From Pseudomarimonas salicorniae (GTDB lineage: Bacteria; Pseudomonadota; Gammaproteobacteria; Xanthomonadales; Xanthomonadaceae), in the NCBI RefSeq assembly GCF_023156535.1, contig NZ_JALNMH010000009.1, forward strand, positions 1-64,000: DNA of 64,000 bases, read 5' to 3'. The position numbers and the translations under genes were made by a program. Of the stretch, positions 1-10,159 are shown piece after piece (the stretch's first letter is position 1; each line of letters starts with the position of its first letter). The notes below the pieces were generated by a model that saw only the letters and a program-made list of their open reading frames with translations, did no database searches and was not told where the DNA came from.

Positions 1-2
1 GA

Positions 3-89
3 AAGCTGCTCACCGCTGCCTGGACCCTCGTCAAAAGCCCAGAAAAGTACGACGGGAGCAGGCTGTTCCCGAGCCAAGAAATCGCTTGA
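3..89 (+). CDS. Possible transposase C-terminus, cut by the window edge
   Basis: An open frame enters from the left edge and ends at a TGA after 28 codons. The residues (KLLTAAWTLVKSPEKYDG, then a short tail) resemble the last helix of IS110-type transposases, where a Leu-Leu/Ala-Trp helix is followed by a Tyr-Asp turn. This rests on a very short stretch and pattern memory. It could also be the tail of an unrelated gene or chance. Confidence 0.3.
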   Translation, partial: KLLTAAWTLVKSPEKYDGSRLFPSQEIA

Positions 90-174
90 CAGGGAACAGA
101 GTGTCTACATTCGGGTTTTGCGGAAGGTCTTCTTCGCGCCCTGATCTTCCCTTCCGCCCCGCCCCGCCCGGGGC
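90..174. other. Short spacer without a recognised gene
   Basis: This stretch lies between the left-edge frame and the stop of the YkgJ-type gene. A TTGACA at 86-91 and a TACATT at 106-111 are only 14 bp apart and no plus-strand gene follows, so I do not call a promoter. Nothing else is visible. Confidence 0.4.
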
Positions 175-426
175 TCATGCGGTCAGCGATTCGAGTTCGG
201 CGAGGTAGGCAAGCGCCTCCTGCCGGTTGCCGCCGCACATCTCCCTGCTCGGCGCTAGGCTGCCGCACACGGCGGGGCGCTCGGGCCGCCCGAACAGGCG
301 GCAGCGCAGCGCGTCGTCGAGCTGCACGCACGGCATGCCTGCCGGCTTGCCGTGCGGCATGCCGGGGATCGGCGAACTGATCGAGGGCGCGATGCAGCAG
401 GCGGCGCAGGCGTCGCGGCAGCGCAT
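175..426 (-). CDS. YkgJ-type cysteine-cluster protein
   Basis: The product is 83 residues with six cysteines: C3, C7, C10, C11, C33 and C42, plus C54 and C64 nearer the C-terminus (eight in all counted along the chain). The CxxxCxxCC opening and later spaced cysteines fit the YkgJ (CxxCxxCC) family, thought to bind zinc or an iron-sulfur centre; the substrate is unknown. The start is the ATG that overlaps the upstream gene's stop (TGATG), which implies translational coupling. A longer frame upstream lies inside the DUF952 gene and is rejected. It is the last gene of the hemB-aroE-DUF952 run. Confidence 0.7.
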   Translation of the reverse strand: MRCRDACAACCIAPSISSPIPGMPHGKPAGMPCVQLDDALRCRLFGRPERPAVCGSLAPSREMCGGNRQEALAYLAELESLTA

Positions 427-833
427 CAGGCGTCGGGATCGAAGGGCTGCGCCTCGAGCACCGCGGCGAGCGGGATCGGTGCGAACAGGTGCGGGTAGAG
501 ATCCTGGCTGGCCGCGCTCCACTCGAACTGGAGATGGGTGCGCAGGGCTTCGGGATCGAGGCGCAGCCGGATCCTCGGGCCGCCTCCGCGCAGATGGCGC
601 TCGACCACGCCGGGCACCTGCTCGGCGGTGGCGCAATGGATGAACCCTTCGCGGGCGTAGTCGGCGGGCACGTATTCGCCGCTGCGCTGGGCCCGCGCCC
701 AGTCATCCGGGTGGGCGAAGTGGAACAGCGGGCCGCTGCGGCTGGAGGCCTCCACCCCGGGCAGCACCGCCGCCGCAGCCGCTTCGGTGGCCGGCGGGGC
801 GCCGTCGCCCGGCGAGGAGTCGGATCCGGACAT
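426..833 (-). CDS. DUF952 family protein
   Basis: The product is 135 residues. From about residue 37 it has the DUF952 pattern: [14 protein letters not shown], then the hallmark [11 protein letters not shown] near residue 62, and [15 protein letters not shown] near the C-terminus. DUF952 resembles a small ADP-ribosyltransferase/glutathione-S-transferase-like fold, but its function is not established. The first 35 residues are Ala/Gly/Ser-rich and outside the domain, so the true start may be internal. It lies five bases after aroE and its stop overlaps the start of the cysteine-cluster gene. Confidence 0.8.
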   Translation of the reverse strand: MSGSDSSPGDGAPPATEAAAAAVLPGVEASSRSGPLFHFAHPDDWARAQRSGEYVPADYAREGFIHCATAEQVPGVVERHLRGGGPRIRLRLDPEALRTHLQFEWSAASQDLYPHLFAPIPLAAVLEAQPFDPDA

Positions 834-838
834 GCGGC

Positions 839-2754
<1,916 letters not shown>

Positions 2755-2792
2755 CTATGCTCTCGGCTCGGGGCGGAAAGGGAGCGATCGAC

Positions 2793-3584
2793 ATGGGCAC
2801 GATGGGCAGTCACGCCAACGGCTCGCCGGCGTGGTTCGAGCTGGCCACCACCGACCAGACCGGCGCCAAGGCCTTCTACCAGGCGCTGATGGGCTGGAGC
2901 CACCAGGACCACCCGATCAGCGACGACCAGCACTACACCATCTTCGAGGGCGACGGCGCCGAGGTCGCAGCCGCCTACACGATGATGCCCGAGCAGGCCG
3001 AGAGCGGCATGCCGCCGCACTGGGACATCTACTTCCAGGTCGCCGACGTCGATGCCAGCGTCGAGAAGGCCCGGGCGCTGGGCGGCCAGGTAGTGGTCGA
3101 GCCCGCAGAAGTCATGGAGCACCTGCGCATGGCGGTGCTCAGTGACCCACAGGGCGCGCTGTTCTGCCTGATGCAGCCGCGCCAGCACACCGGCGTCGGC
3201 AAGCTGCGCCAGCCGCACAGCGTGACCTGGGTGGAGCTCGCCACCAGCGATCTCGACGCCGCCCGCAGCTTCTACGGTGAGCTGTTGGGCTGGACGCTCA
3301 CCGAGCACCCCGGCGCGCCGGTGGCCTACCGCATCGTCGAAACCGCGGACGGCCGGGTCGGCGGCCTGATGCAGATGACCGAGGAGTGGGGCGACATTCC
3401 CCCGCATTGGTCGATCTACCTGCAGACGCCCGATATCCAGTCCAGCGTGGCCACTGCCACCGCCCAGGGCGCCAAGCTCAATGTGCCGATCTTCCCGGCG
3501 CCGGGGGTCGGCCAGATCGCCCAGCTTTCCGACCCGTCGGGGGCCTGGTTCTATCTGATCCAGCCGGAGGCAGCCGCAGGCTGA
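2793..3584 (+). CDS. Two-domain VOC (glyoxalase/bleomycin-resistance fold) protein
   Basis: The 263-residue protein holds two tandem vicinal-oxygen-chelate domains. The first (about 8-128) begins SPAWFELATTDQTGAKAFY; the second (about 140-258) begins SVTWVELATSDLDAARSFY. Both end with an SDP.GA.F-type strand. The layout matches the CFP-30B-like VOC proteins of unknown substrate. The ATG at 2793 follows AAAGGGAG; the frame extends 12 codons upstream without support. It is divergent from hemB. The domain call is firm, the reaction is not known. Confidence 0.88.
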   Translation: MGTMGSHANGSPAWFELATTDQTGAKAFYQALMGWSHQDHPISDDQHYTIFEGDGAEVAAAYTMMPEQAESGMPPHWDIYFQVADVDASVEKARALGGQVVVEPAEVMEHLRMAVLSDPQGALFCLMQPRQHTGVGKLRQPHSVTWVELATSDLDAARSFYGELLGWTLTEHPGAPVAYRIVETADGRVGGLMQMTEEWGDIPPHWSIYLQTPDIQSSVATATAQGAKLNVPIFPAPGVGQIAQLSDPSGAWFYLIQPEAAAG

Positions 3585-3854
3585 ACGAGTGCGGAGTAGG
3601 CAACCCTGGTCGTGCGAGCCGCTGGAGGCATGAGGGAGGCGCTCACCAACGCGCCGATCTCCAGTGCGCAGACCGGTGTCGGATCATCTCCACTCGAAGC
3701 GTCTGGGAGCCGTTCGTGCTGAGGTATCGAAGCACGAACGGCCTACGCCACCGCAGGGTTCGCCCTTCGATACCTCGGGGTGAACGGCAGGCCTGCCGGC
3801 GGCAAGAGATGTCAAACGTCCGCCGCCATGCGGGTGAACCCGTGGACGCCATGC
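3585..3854. other. 270-base spacer with a paired palindromic repeat
   Basis: This convergent gap lies between the VOC gene and the LysR gene. It holds the REP-like pair described separately at 3709-3790. Translations across it on either strand have no recognisable domain. Confidence 0.6.
3709..3790. repeat. REP/BIME-like pair of inverted palindromes
   Basis: The first unit has perfect 12-bp arms, GCCGTTCGTGCT (3709-3720) and its complement (3731-3742), around the loop GAGGTATCGA. A second unit around 3757-3787 carries the reverse complement of that loop (TCGATACCTC) between GTTCGCCC-like and GGGTGAAC-like arms. The units therefore point in opposite directions, as in bacterial interspersed mosaic elements. 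The spacer is convergent, the usual site for such repeats. Copy number elsewhere in the genome cannot be seen. Confidence 0.75.
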
Positions 3855-4751
3855 CTAGGTAACTGCCGCCTCGCGCACTGTCTCCAGCAACCAGGCGATG
3901 AACTGCTGGGCGTCGTCGCCGAGCCGCACCGCCTCGGGGTAGACGAGGTAGTAGCTGAAGCGCCCGGGCAGCACCGGCCCGGGCAGGCGCGCGAGATCGC
4001 CGCGCTGCAACCAGGGCTGGACGATGCGCTCGCGGGCCAGCGCCGCGCCCAGCCCGCAGGCAGCCGCGCGAAAGGCGTCGGTGCTGTCGCTGAAGACCAG
4101 GGCCTCGATCGCGTCGAGGTGGCCGAGGCCGGCCGCGCGCATCCAGTCCGGCCAGCCCTGTCGGGACAGGTCGGCGATCAGCGGCATCGCCGCCACCTGC
4201 TCCACCGTTGCAATGCGCTGGCCCTCGATCAAAGCGGGCGAAGCCACCGCGAACAGGGTCTCGTCCAGCAGCAGCTGGGCCTGCAAACCGGGCCACTGGC
4301 CGCCTCCGTGGCGGATACCAAGGTCCGGCCCGGAGTCGTCGAAGCGGGTCAGCGCCGCCTCGGTCTCGATCCGCAGACGAATGCCGGGGTGCCGCTCGCG
4401 GAAGCCGGCAAGGCGCGGAACCAGCCATCCCTGGGCGAAGGAATGCAGGGTCGTGATGCGCAGCGGAGGCCGCGCCTTGCGTTCGCCGCGCAGGCCGCGC
4501 AGGGCGGCGGCGACGTCGGCGAAGGCGCTGCCCGCGGCGTCGGCGAGACGTCGACCCTCGGCGGTGAGGGTGACGCCGCGGGCGTGGCGCTGGAACAGGC
4601 TCAGTCCCAGCCGTTGTTCAAGGCGCCGGACGTGGTGGCTGACCGCGCTGGCGGTCAGGTGCAGCTCCTCCGCGGCCCGGGCGAAGTTCTGGTGGCGTGC
4701 AGCCGCCTCGAAGGCGGTCAGGGGGACCAGCCAGTCACCGCGCAGGGACAT
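3855..4751 (-). CDS. LysR-family transcriptional regulator (GcvA-like)
   Basis: The 298-residue protein starts MSLRGDWLVPLTAFEAAARH and has the LysR winged helix-turn-helix over residues 8-65 (FARAAEELHLTASAVSHHVRRLEQ), then GLSLFQRHARGVTLTAEG. The rest is a periplasmic-binding-protein-like effector domain. The N-terminal wording is that of the GcvA/AmpR subgroup. I use the ATG at 4751; a longer frame adds a Cys-rich leader with no family match. It is divergent from an EamA transporter, so it may control that exporter, but the ligand is unknown. Confidence 0.9.
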   Translation of the reverse strand: MSLRGDWLVPLTAFEAAARHQNFARAAEELHLTASAVSHHVRRLEQRLGLSLFQRHARGVTLTAEGRRLADAAGSAFADVAAALRGLRGERKARPPLRITTLHSFAQGWLVPRLAGFRERHPGIRLRIETEAALTRFDDSGPDLGIRHGGGQWPGLQAQLLLDETLFAVASPALIEGQRIATVEQVAAMPLIADLSRQGWPDWMRAAGLGHLDAIEALVFSDSTDAFRAAACGLGAALARERIVQPWLQRGDLARLPGPVLPGRFSYYLVYPEAVRLGDDAQQFIAWLLETVREAAVT

Positions 4752-4858
4752 GATCAGCCTCAAATCTGGCTTGTGTCTGTCGCTCACGCTACGCGCTTGT
4801 ATCAGGACGGAGCAAGCGCAGAATGCACACATTCCCACCGCATCCCTGCGTGTTCACC
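4752..4858. promoter_or_regulatory. Divergent LysR/EamA control region
   Basis: About 107 bases separate the two divergent starts. LysR proteins usually bind such gaps at a T-N11-A motif, but I could not pick one convincing site or a clear -35/-10 pair. The assignment rests on gene layout. Confidence 0.35.
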
Positions 4859-5758
4859 ATGAGTCAGGCTCAAGCCACCCTGCCCCCCGTCGAAGAACTC
4901 GCCAGCCGTGATTGGCGGACCCCCTTCGAGCTCTGCCTGCTCGGCGCGATCTGGGGCGCCTCCTTCATGCTGATGCGCGTGGCCGCGCCCGAATTCGGCG
5001 CGGTGCCGCTGGTCGAGCTGCGCCTGGCCTCCGGGGCGCTGATCCTGCTGCCTTTCCTGATCGCCGAGCGACGGCGCTTCCCGGCCCGACTGTGGCCGAC
5101 CCTGGCCCTGATCGGCTGCATCAACTCTGCTGGCCCGTTCGTGCTGTTCGCCTTCGCCGCCAAGCTGGCGCCGGCCGGCATCGGTGCGATCTGCAACGCC
5201 ATGACCGTGCTGTTCACCGCGCTGATCGCGGCCCTGTTCTTCGGCGAGCGGATCGGCTGGCGTCGGGCGATCGCGCTCGGCACCGGGTTCGCCGGCGTCG
5301 CCATCCTGGCCAGCGCCCGGATCGAGGGCGCAGCGGTGGGTCTTGCCGTCGCCGCCGGCACCTTCGCCTCCTTCCTCTACGGGATCGGCGCCAATCTGGT
5401 CCGTAAGCACCTGACCGGCATGCCGCCGGCGGCCGTCGCCGCCGCCACCCTGTCCTGCGCTTCGCTGGCCACCCTGCCCTTCGCCGCCGCCAACTGGCCG
5501 CAGGTCAATCCCTCGCTGCAGGCCTGGGGCGCCGCCCTCCTGCTCGGCGTGGTCTGCACCGGCCTTGCCTTCGTCGTCTTCTACCGGCTGATCAAACGGG
5601 TCGGCGCCTCGCGCGCGGTGGTGGTGACCTACCTGATCCCGCTGTTCGGCGTGCTCTGGGCCTGGAGCCTGCTTGGCGAGCCGATCACCCTGACCATGCT
5701 GGTCGCCGGCCTGCTGATCGTCGGCAGCGTCGCGCTGAGCCAGCGGCGCCCCGTGTAA
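4859..5758 (+). CDS. EamA/DMT-family transporter
   Basis: The protein is 299 residues from the ATG at 4859 (311 if the ATG at 4823 is used). It has ten hydrophobic segments in two five-helix halves, typical of EamA transporters in the drug/metabolite superfamily. Diagnostic stretches are GAIWGASFMLMRVA in the first helix, VELRLASGAL, FFGERIGW at mid-protein and the end-of-domain LLGEPITLTMLVAGLLIVGSV. Such proteins export amino acids, metabolites or drugs across the inner membrane; the substrate is not predictable. No strong ribosome binding site decides between the two starts. Confidence 0.88.
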   Translation: MSQAQATLPPVEELASRDWRTPFELCLLGAIWGASFMLMRVAAPEFGAVPLVELRLASGALILLPFLIAERRRFPARLWPTLALIGCINSAGPFVLFAFAAKLAPAGIGAICNAMTVLFTALIAALFFGERIGWRRAIALGTGFAGVAILASARIEGAAVGLAVAAGTFASFLYGIGANLVRKHLTGMPPAAVAAATLSCASLATLPFAAANWPQVNPSLQAWGAALLLGVVCTGLAFVVFYRLIKRVGASRAVVVTYLIPLFGVLWAWSLLGEPITLTMLVAGLLIVGSVALSQRRPV

Positions 5759-6042
5759 ACGCCGCGGCCGCGGTGCCTGGCTTGCTCCGCGGTCAGTAAA
5801 AGGCCTCGGCCAACCTCTAGCGGATCGAGGCCGGAAGTCTCGACGATGCGATTGACCAGGCTCGCCGGATTACGCCGGTCGACCCCGGCCCCGGCAGGAC
5901 CCGAGCAACCCGTCCGATCGGCGAAGCGCAATGCTTCCCCGGTGATCGGGAGCGGAGCCACCGCGCGGGCGCGCGACAAGCGTCGGCCCAGCCACTAAGC
6001 TGAGCCAGCCAGCGCGGCATCGCGCGCTTTTGGAACTGCCCC
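5759..6042. other. 284-base spacer with nothing recognised
   Basis: No RNA gene, terminator with a T-run or promoter is evident. A minus-strand reading includes NPASLVNRIVETSGLDPLE, which looks protein-like, but it shows no family I recognise and continues into known genes. It may be the residue of a decayed gene. Confidence 0.3.
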
Positions 6043-9000
6043 ATGTCGAGACCGCTGGGCTTGGCCCTGACCGGCCTGCTGCTTGCCACCCCCCTGCAGG
6101 CAATCGCCCAGGCCGAGCTGCCGCACATCAACTACGAGAACCATCCGCAGCGCGCGCTCGACATCAGCCCGGATGGCCGCTGGTTGGCGGTCGCCCATAC
6201 CGCCGACGCCCGGGTCCAGCTATTCCGGCTCACCCGTCACGGCCCGGTGGCTGCCGGCCACGTCAAAGTCGGTCTCGACCCGGTCGCAGTACGCTTTCGC
6301 GGCAACGACGAGCTATGGGTCGCCAACCACATCTCGGATTCGATCAGCATCATCGAGCCCTCCAGCCGCAGGCTGCTGCGCACCCTGCAGACCGGCGATG
6401 AGCCCTTCGATATCGCGTTTGCCGGAGGGCGTGCCTTTGTCAGCTGCTCTCAGGTCAACGAGGTCTGGGTGTTCACGGCCGACGACCCCGACGCGCCGCC
6501 GCGTGTGCTGCCGATCGACGCCGAAGATCCTCGGGCGCTCAGCGTCAGCCGCGATGGCGGCACGGTCGCCGTGGCCATCTTCGAGTCCGGCAACGGCAGC
6601 ACCGCCCTCGGCGGCGGCCTCGACGGCGACATGATCCTCGCCGTGCCCAACGTGGTCAGCGACGCCCGTGGCCCCTACGGCGGCATCAATCCGCCGCCCA
6701 ACGACGGCGCCGTCTTCGATCCGCCTCTCGATCCCAGCGCCACGCCGCCCCGGGTCGGTCTGATCGTCCGCCAGGACGGACAGGGCAAATGGCGCGACGA
6801 CAACGGAGCCGACTGGTCGCCCCTGGTCGACGGCGAGCTTGCCGACGCCTCCGGGCGCCGAGCCGGCTGGTCCCTTCCGGACCGAGACCTCGCCCTGATC
6901 GATGTCGATCAGCTGACCATCTCCTACGTCAGCGGCCTGATGAACGCAGGCATGGCGCTGGCCACGCAACCGCAGAGCGGCGAGTTCACTCTGGTCGGCA
7001 CCGACGCCCGCAACCAGATCCGCTTCGAACCCAAACTCAATGGCCGCTTCCTCGAGGTCAAACTGGCCCGGGTGAATGCCGATGCCGGCCCGCGTTCGAT
7101 CACCGACCTCAACCCGCACGTCGACTACGCCCGGCCCCGTCTGCCCGCGGACCAGCGAGGCCTGTCCCTTGGCGACCCGCGGGGAATCGCCTGGAGCGCT
7201 GATGGCCAGCGCGGCTGGATCAGCGGCATGGGCTCGAACAACGTGGTCCCGATCCGTGCGGACGGCAGCCGCTCGGGACCGCCGATCGAGGTCGGTGAGG
7301 GACCCACCGGCATCATCCACGACGCGGTGCACGACCGGGTCTATGTCTGGAACCACTTCGAGGCCAGCCTTTCGGTCATCGACCCCGGCGCCGGAGCCGA
7401 ACTGCAGCGCATCGACGTCTTCAATCCCCTGCCCGCCGCGATCCGCGAGGGACGACCGTTCCTCTACGACACCCGGCGCACCTCGGGCCAGGGCCAGGTT
7501 TCCTGCGCCTCCTGCCATATCGACGCGCGCATGGACCGGCTGGCCTGGGACCTCGGCGATCCGTCACAGCCGCCGGCGGCTTTCGATCAGAACTGCGTCA
7601 CCGACCGCGGCACGGCCTGCGAGGATTTCCACGCCATGAAGGGGCCGATGACCACGCAGACCCTGCAGGACATCATCGGCCACGAGCCCCACCACTGGCG
7701 CGGCGACCGCGCTGGCATCGAGGCCTTCAACCCGGCCTTCGAAGGCCTGCTCGGCGACGACGGGCTGCTGAGCGCCGCGGACATGCAGCGCTTCGAGGAC
7801 TTCCTTGCCACCATCACCTACCCGCCCAACCCGTTCCGCGGGCTGCGCAATCAGCTACCCACCTCCCTGCCCCTGCCAGGACACTTCAGCTCCGGCCGCT
7901 TCACCACCGCCGGACAGCCCCTGCCGCCCGGCAACGCCGAGCGCGGCCTGCAGCTCTTCACCATGGGCTTCCTCGACCCGCCGTTCCAGTGCGCGAACTG
8001 CCACACGCTTCCCACCGGCATGGCGGCAAACGGACCCATGTTCGCCCTCGGCGGCATCCTCGCCGGGGGCAGCGTGATGGCCACCGGACCGCATGGTGAG
8101 AACCACCTGGGCATCGTCTCCACCGACGGCTCCACCAACGTGTCGATCAAGGTGCCGCAGCTTCGCAACCAGTACGAGAAGGTCGGCTTCGAGCTGACCC
8201 AGGCAGAGAGCCGCGCGGGCTTCGGATTCCTGCATGACGGCTCGATCGACTCCCTCTCGCGCTTCTTCTCGGCCAGCGTGTTCACCACCCGCGGCGAGCA
8301 GGACATCGCCGACCTCGTCGCCCTGACCCTCGCTTTCTCGGGCAGCGAATTCAGCCTGCCCAACCCGGCGCTGGGTGCACCGGCGCCGCTATCCAAGGAC
8401 AGTCATGCGGCGGTCGGGCGTCAGGTCGAATGGTCCGGTGGGCCGCCCGAGGGTGATGTGGCGACGCTGCTCAACGAGACACGTCTGGGCCGGATCGGCC
8501 TGGTTGCCCTGCGCGCCGGGCTGCACTTCGCCTACGACTCCGCGAGCGGTCGCTGGCGCCCGGACAACGGCGGGGAGACGCTGGATACCGAGCAGCTGAC
8601 GACCGGCGCCAGCGCGGCCCAGCCGCTGCGGCTCACCGCCCTGCCGACCGGCCTGGCCGAGCGGCTTGGCATCGACCGCGACGGCGACGGCATCGCCGAT
8701 GCCGCCGAACTGGCCCAGGGCTCCAACCCCGCCGACGCCGAAAGCCGCGCCCTCCGTGGCGTGGCCGGCCTGTGGTTCAACCCGGACCGCGAGGGCCACG
8801 GGTTCGACCTTGAACACATCGGTTCGCTCAGCGCGGTGACCTGGTACACGTATGAGGAGGACGGCACCCCGGTCTGGTACCAGGGCGTTGGCGAGCGCGG
8901 CAATCCAACGCGCATCCCGCTGTTCCGCTACCGTCGCGGCAGCGATGGCACGGCCAGCGGCACCGAGGTCGGCGAATTGGTGCTGCGCTATGAGTCGGCA

Positions 9001-9456
9001 AGCCGGCTGCAGTTCGACTGGCGACTCGGCGAGCGCAGCGGCAGCGAGCCCATGCAGCCCCTGCTGCGCGGCGAGACGGCGCCGGCGCCGGACCGCACCG
9101 GGATCTACTTCGATCCATCCGAGCCCGGCTGGGGCCTCAGCATCACCACCGAAGGCGATGTCCGCGGCGCGTTGCTCTACTACTACGCCAGCAACGGCGA
9201 GCCGCGCTGGGCGCTGGGATTGGGCGACAACCGGGTCGACGCGGAACAGGTCGCCCTGCTCGGCTTCCGAGGCTTCTGCCCGGCCTGCCCGGCCGGCCCG
9301 GTGACCAGCAGCGCGCTCGGCTCGCTGGACTGGCGCTTCGATGGCGGACGCGAATTCCTGCTGCATACCGATATCGGCGGCAACGATCCGTGGCAGCGCA
9401 GCGCGGCGCAGCTCGCCCCGCTGTCCGACCCGGCCTTCGATCCGCGCTGGAGGTAG
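6043..9456 (+). CDS. Secreted beta-propeller/di-haem cytochrome c protein with C-terminal repeats
   Basis: The 1137-residue protein has a signal peptide (about 1-24, cleavage near AIAQA). Residues 30-480 read as a YncE/YVTN-type beta-propeller (LDISPDGRWLAVAHT, GLDPVAVRF, GDEPFDIAFAGG). Two c-type haem motifs follow, CASCH at 488-492 and CANCH at 650-654, inside a region like the cytochrome-c-peroxidase/MauG group (FLHDGSIDSLSRFF). A calcium-loop motif, DRDGDGIADAAE, sits at 878-889 before NPADAES. The tail has two GlyTrp-rich units (GLWFNPDREGHGFDLE; GIYFDPSEPGWGLSI). A periplasmic or extracellular redox role is inferred; the substrate is unknown. It stands alone, convergent with kdpE five bases away. 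Confidence 0.8.
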   Translation: MSRPLGLALTGLLLATPLQAIAQAELPHINYENHPQRALDISPDGRWLAVAHTADARVQLFRLTRHGPVAAGHVKVGLDPVAVRFRGNDELWVANHISDSISIIEPSSRRLLRTLQTGDEPFDIAFAGGRAFVSCSQVNEVWVFTADDPDAPPRVLPIDAEDPRALSVSRDGGTVAVAIFESGNGSTALGGGLDGDMILAVPNVVSDARGPYGGINPPPNDGAVFDPPLDPSATPPRVGLIVRQDGQGKWRDDNGADWSPLVDGELADASGRRAGWSLPDRDLALIDVDQLTISYVSGLMNAGMALATQPQSGEFTLVGTDARNQIRFEPKLNGRFLEVKLARVNADAGPRSITDLNPHVDYARPRLPADQRGLSLGDPRGIAWSADGQRGWISGMGSNNVVPIRADGSRSGPPIEVGEGPTGIIHDAVHDRVYVWNHFEASLSVIDPGAGAELQRIDVFNPLPAAIREGRPFLYDTRRTSGQGQVSCASCHIDARMDRLAWDLGDPSQPPAAFDQNCVTDRGTACEDFHAMKGPMTTQTLQDIIGHEPHHWRGDRAGIEAFNPAFEGLLGDDGLLSAADMQRFEDFLATITYPPNPFRGLRNQLPTSLPLPGHFSSGRFTTAGQPLPPGNAERGLQLFTMGFLDPPFQCANCHTLPTGMAANGPMFALGGILAGGSVMATGPHGENHLGIVSTDGSTNVSIKVPQLRNQYEKVGFELTQAESRAGFGFLHDGSIDSLSRFFSASVFTTRGEQDIADLVALTLAFSGSEFSLPNPALGAPAPLSKDSHAAVGRQVEWSGGPPEGDVATLLNETRLGRIGLVALRAGLHFAYDSASGRWRPDNGGETLDTEQLTTGASAAQPLRLTALPTGLAERLGIDRDGDGIADAAELAQGSNPADAESRALRGVAGLWFNPDREGHGFDLEHIGSLSAVTWYTYEEDGTPVWYQGVGERGNPTRIPLFRYRRGSDGTASGTEVGELVLRYESASRLQFDWRLGERSGSEPMQPLLRGETAPAPDRTGIYFDPSEPGWGLSITTEGDVRGALLYYYASNGEPRWALGLGDNRVDAEQVALLGFRGFCPACPAGPVTSSALGSLDWRFDGGREFLLHTDIGGNDPWQRSAAQLAPLSDPAFDPRWR

Positions 9457-9460
9457 CGCT

Positions 9461-10159
9461 CTAGGCCAGCAGCTTCAGGCCGACGCCGGGCTCGGTCACC
9501 AGCCAGCGCGGCGCAGTGGCGCTGTCGCCGAGCTTCTGTCGCAGCCGGCCGACCACGATGCGCAGATAGTGGGTGTCGTGGCTGTGACTGTCGCCCCAGA
9601 CCTCGCGCAGCAGCTGCGGCTGGGTCACCACGCGGCCTGCGTGCCGTGCCAGCACGGCCAGCAAGGCGAACTCCTTGCGGGTAAGGCTGACCGCCACGCC
9701 GTCGACGCTGACCTCGCGCCGTGCCGGGTCGATCCGCAGCCCCCGGTATTCGTACGCCGCCGGTCCTTCCTCCCCGGCCGGCCGGCTACGCAGCAGGGCC
9801 CGCACCCGGGCCATCAACTCCTGTACGCCGAAGGGCTTGGTGACGTAGTCGTTGGCCCCGGCGTCCAGCGCAGCGACCTTGTCCGACTCGTCGGCACGGA
9901 CGGTCAGCATGATCACCGGCACCGTCGACCACTCCCGAAGGGCTGCCAGCACCTCCAGGCCGTCCCGGTCCGGCAGGCCCATATCGAGAACAACCAGGTC
10001 GGCGCCGTTGAGCGCCAGAGCCTCCAGGCCCTCCTGGCCACTGCGCGCCAGCTGCACGCAGTAGCCCTGGGCGCGAAGGCCGATCTCGAGGAAACGGCGG
10101 ATCTGCGGCTCGTCGTCAACAACCAGAATGCGCGCGGCGCGCTGCTCCGGCGGACTCAT
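9461..10159 (-). CDS. kdpE: KdpE-like OmpR/PhoB-family response regulator
   Basis: The 232-residue protein has a receiver domain (about 10-125) with phospho-acceptor D59 in LVVLDMGLPD, acidic pair D15/D16 and the K of YVTKPFG. A C-terminal winged helix follows (about 135-230; ALLAVLARHAGRVVTQPQLLREVWG, then HYLRIVVGRLRQKLG). The wording closely follows KdpE. Its ATG overlaps the stop of the histidine kinase gene (ATGA), so the two are co-translated. KdpE normally drives kdpFABC, but here the neighbour is trkH. Confidence 0.9.
   Translation of the reverse strand: MSPPEQRAARILVVDDEPQIRRFLEIGLRAQGYCVQLARSGQEGLEALALNGADLVVLDMGLPDRDGLEVLAALREWSTVPVIMLTVRADESDKVAALDAGANDYVTKPFGVQELMARVRALLRSRPAGEEGPAAYEYRGLRIDPARREVSVDGVAVSLTRKEFALLAVLARHAGRVVTQPQLLREVWGDSHSHDTHYLRIVVGRLRQKLGDSATAPRWLVTEPGVGLKLLA

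Noticed and set aside
86-111. TTGACA and TACATT as a promoter
   Set aside because: Spacing is 14 bp, well short of 16-18, and no plus-strand gene follows.
5629-5979. Minus-strand frame with a protein-like stretch in the 5.8-6.0 kb gap
   Set aside because: It runs into the EamA gene, has no domain and no start context. At most it is a decayed remnant.
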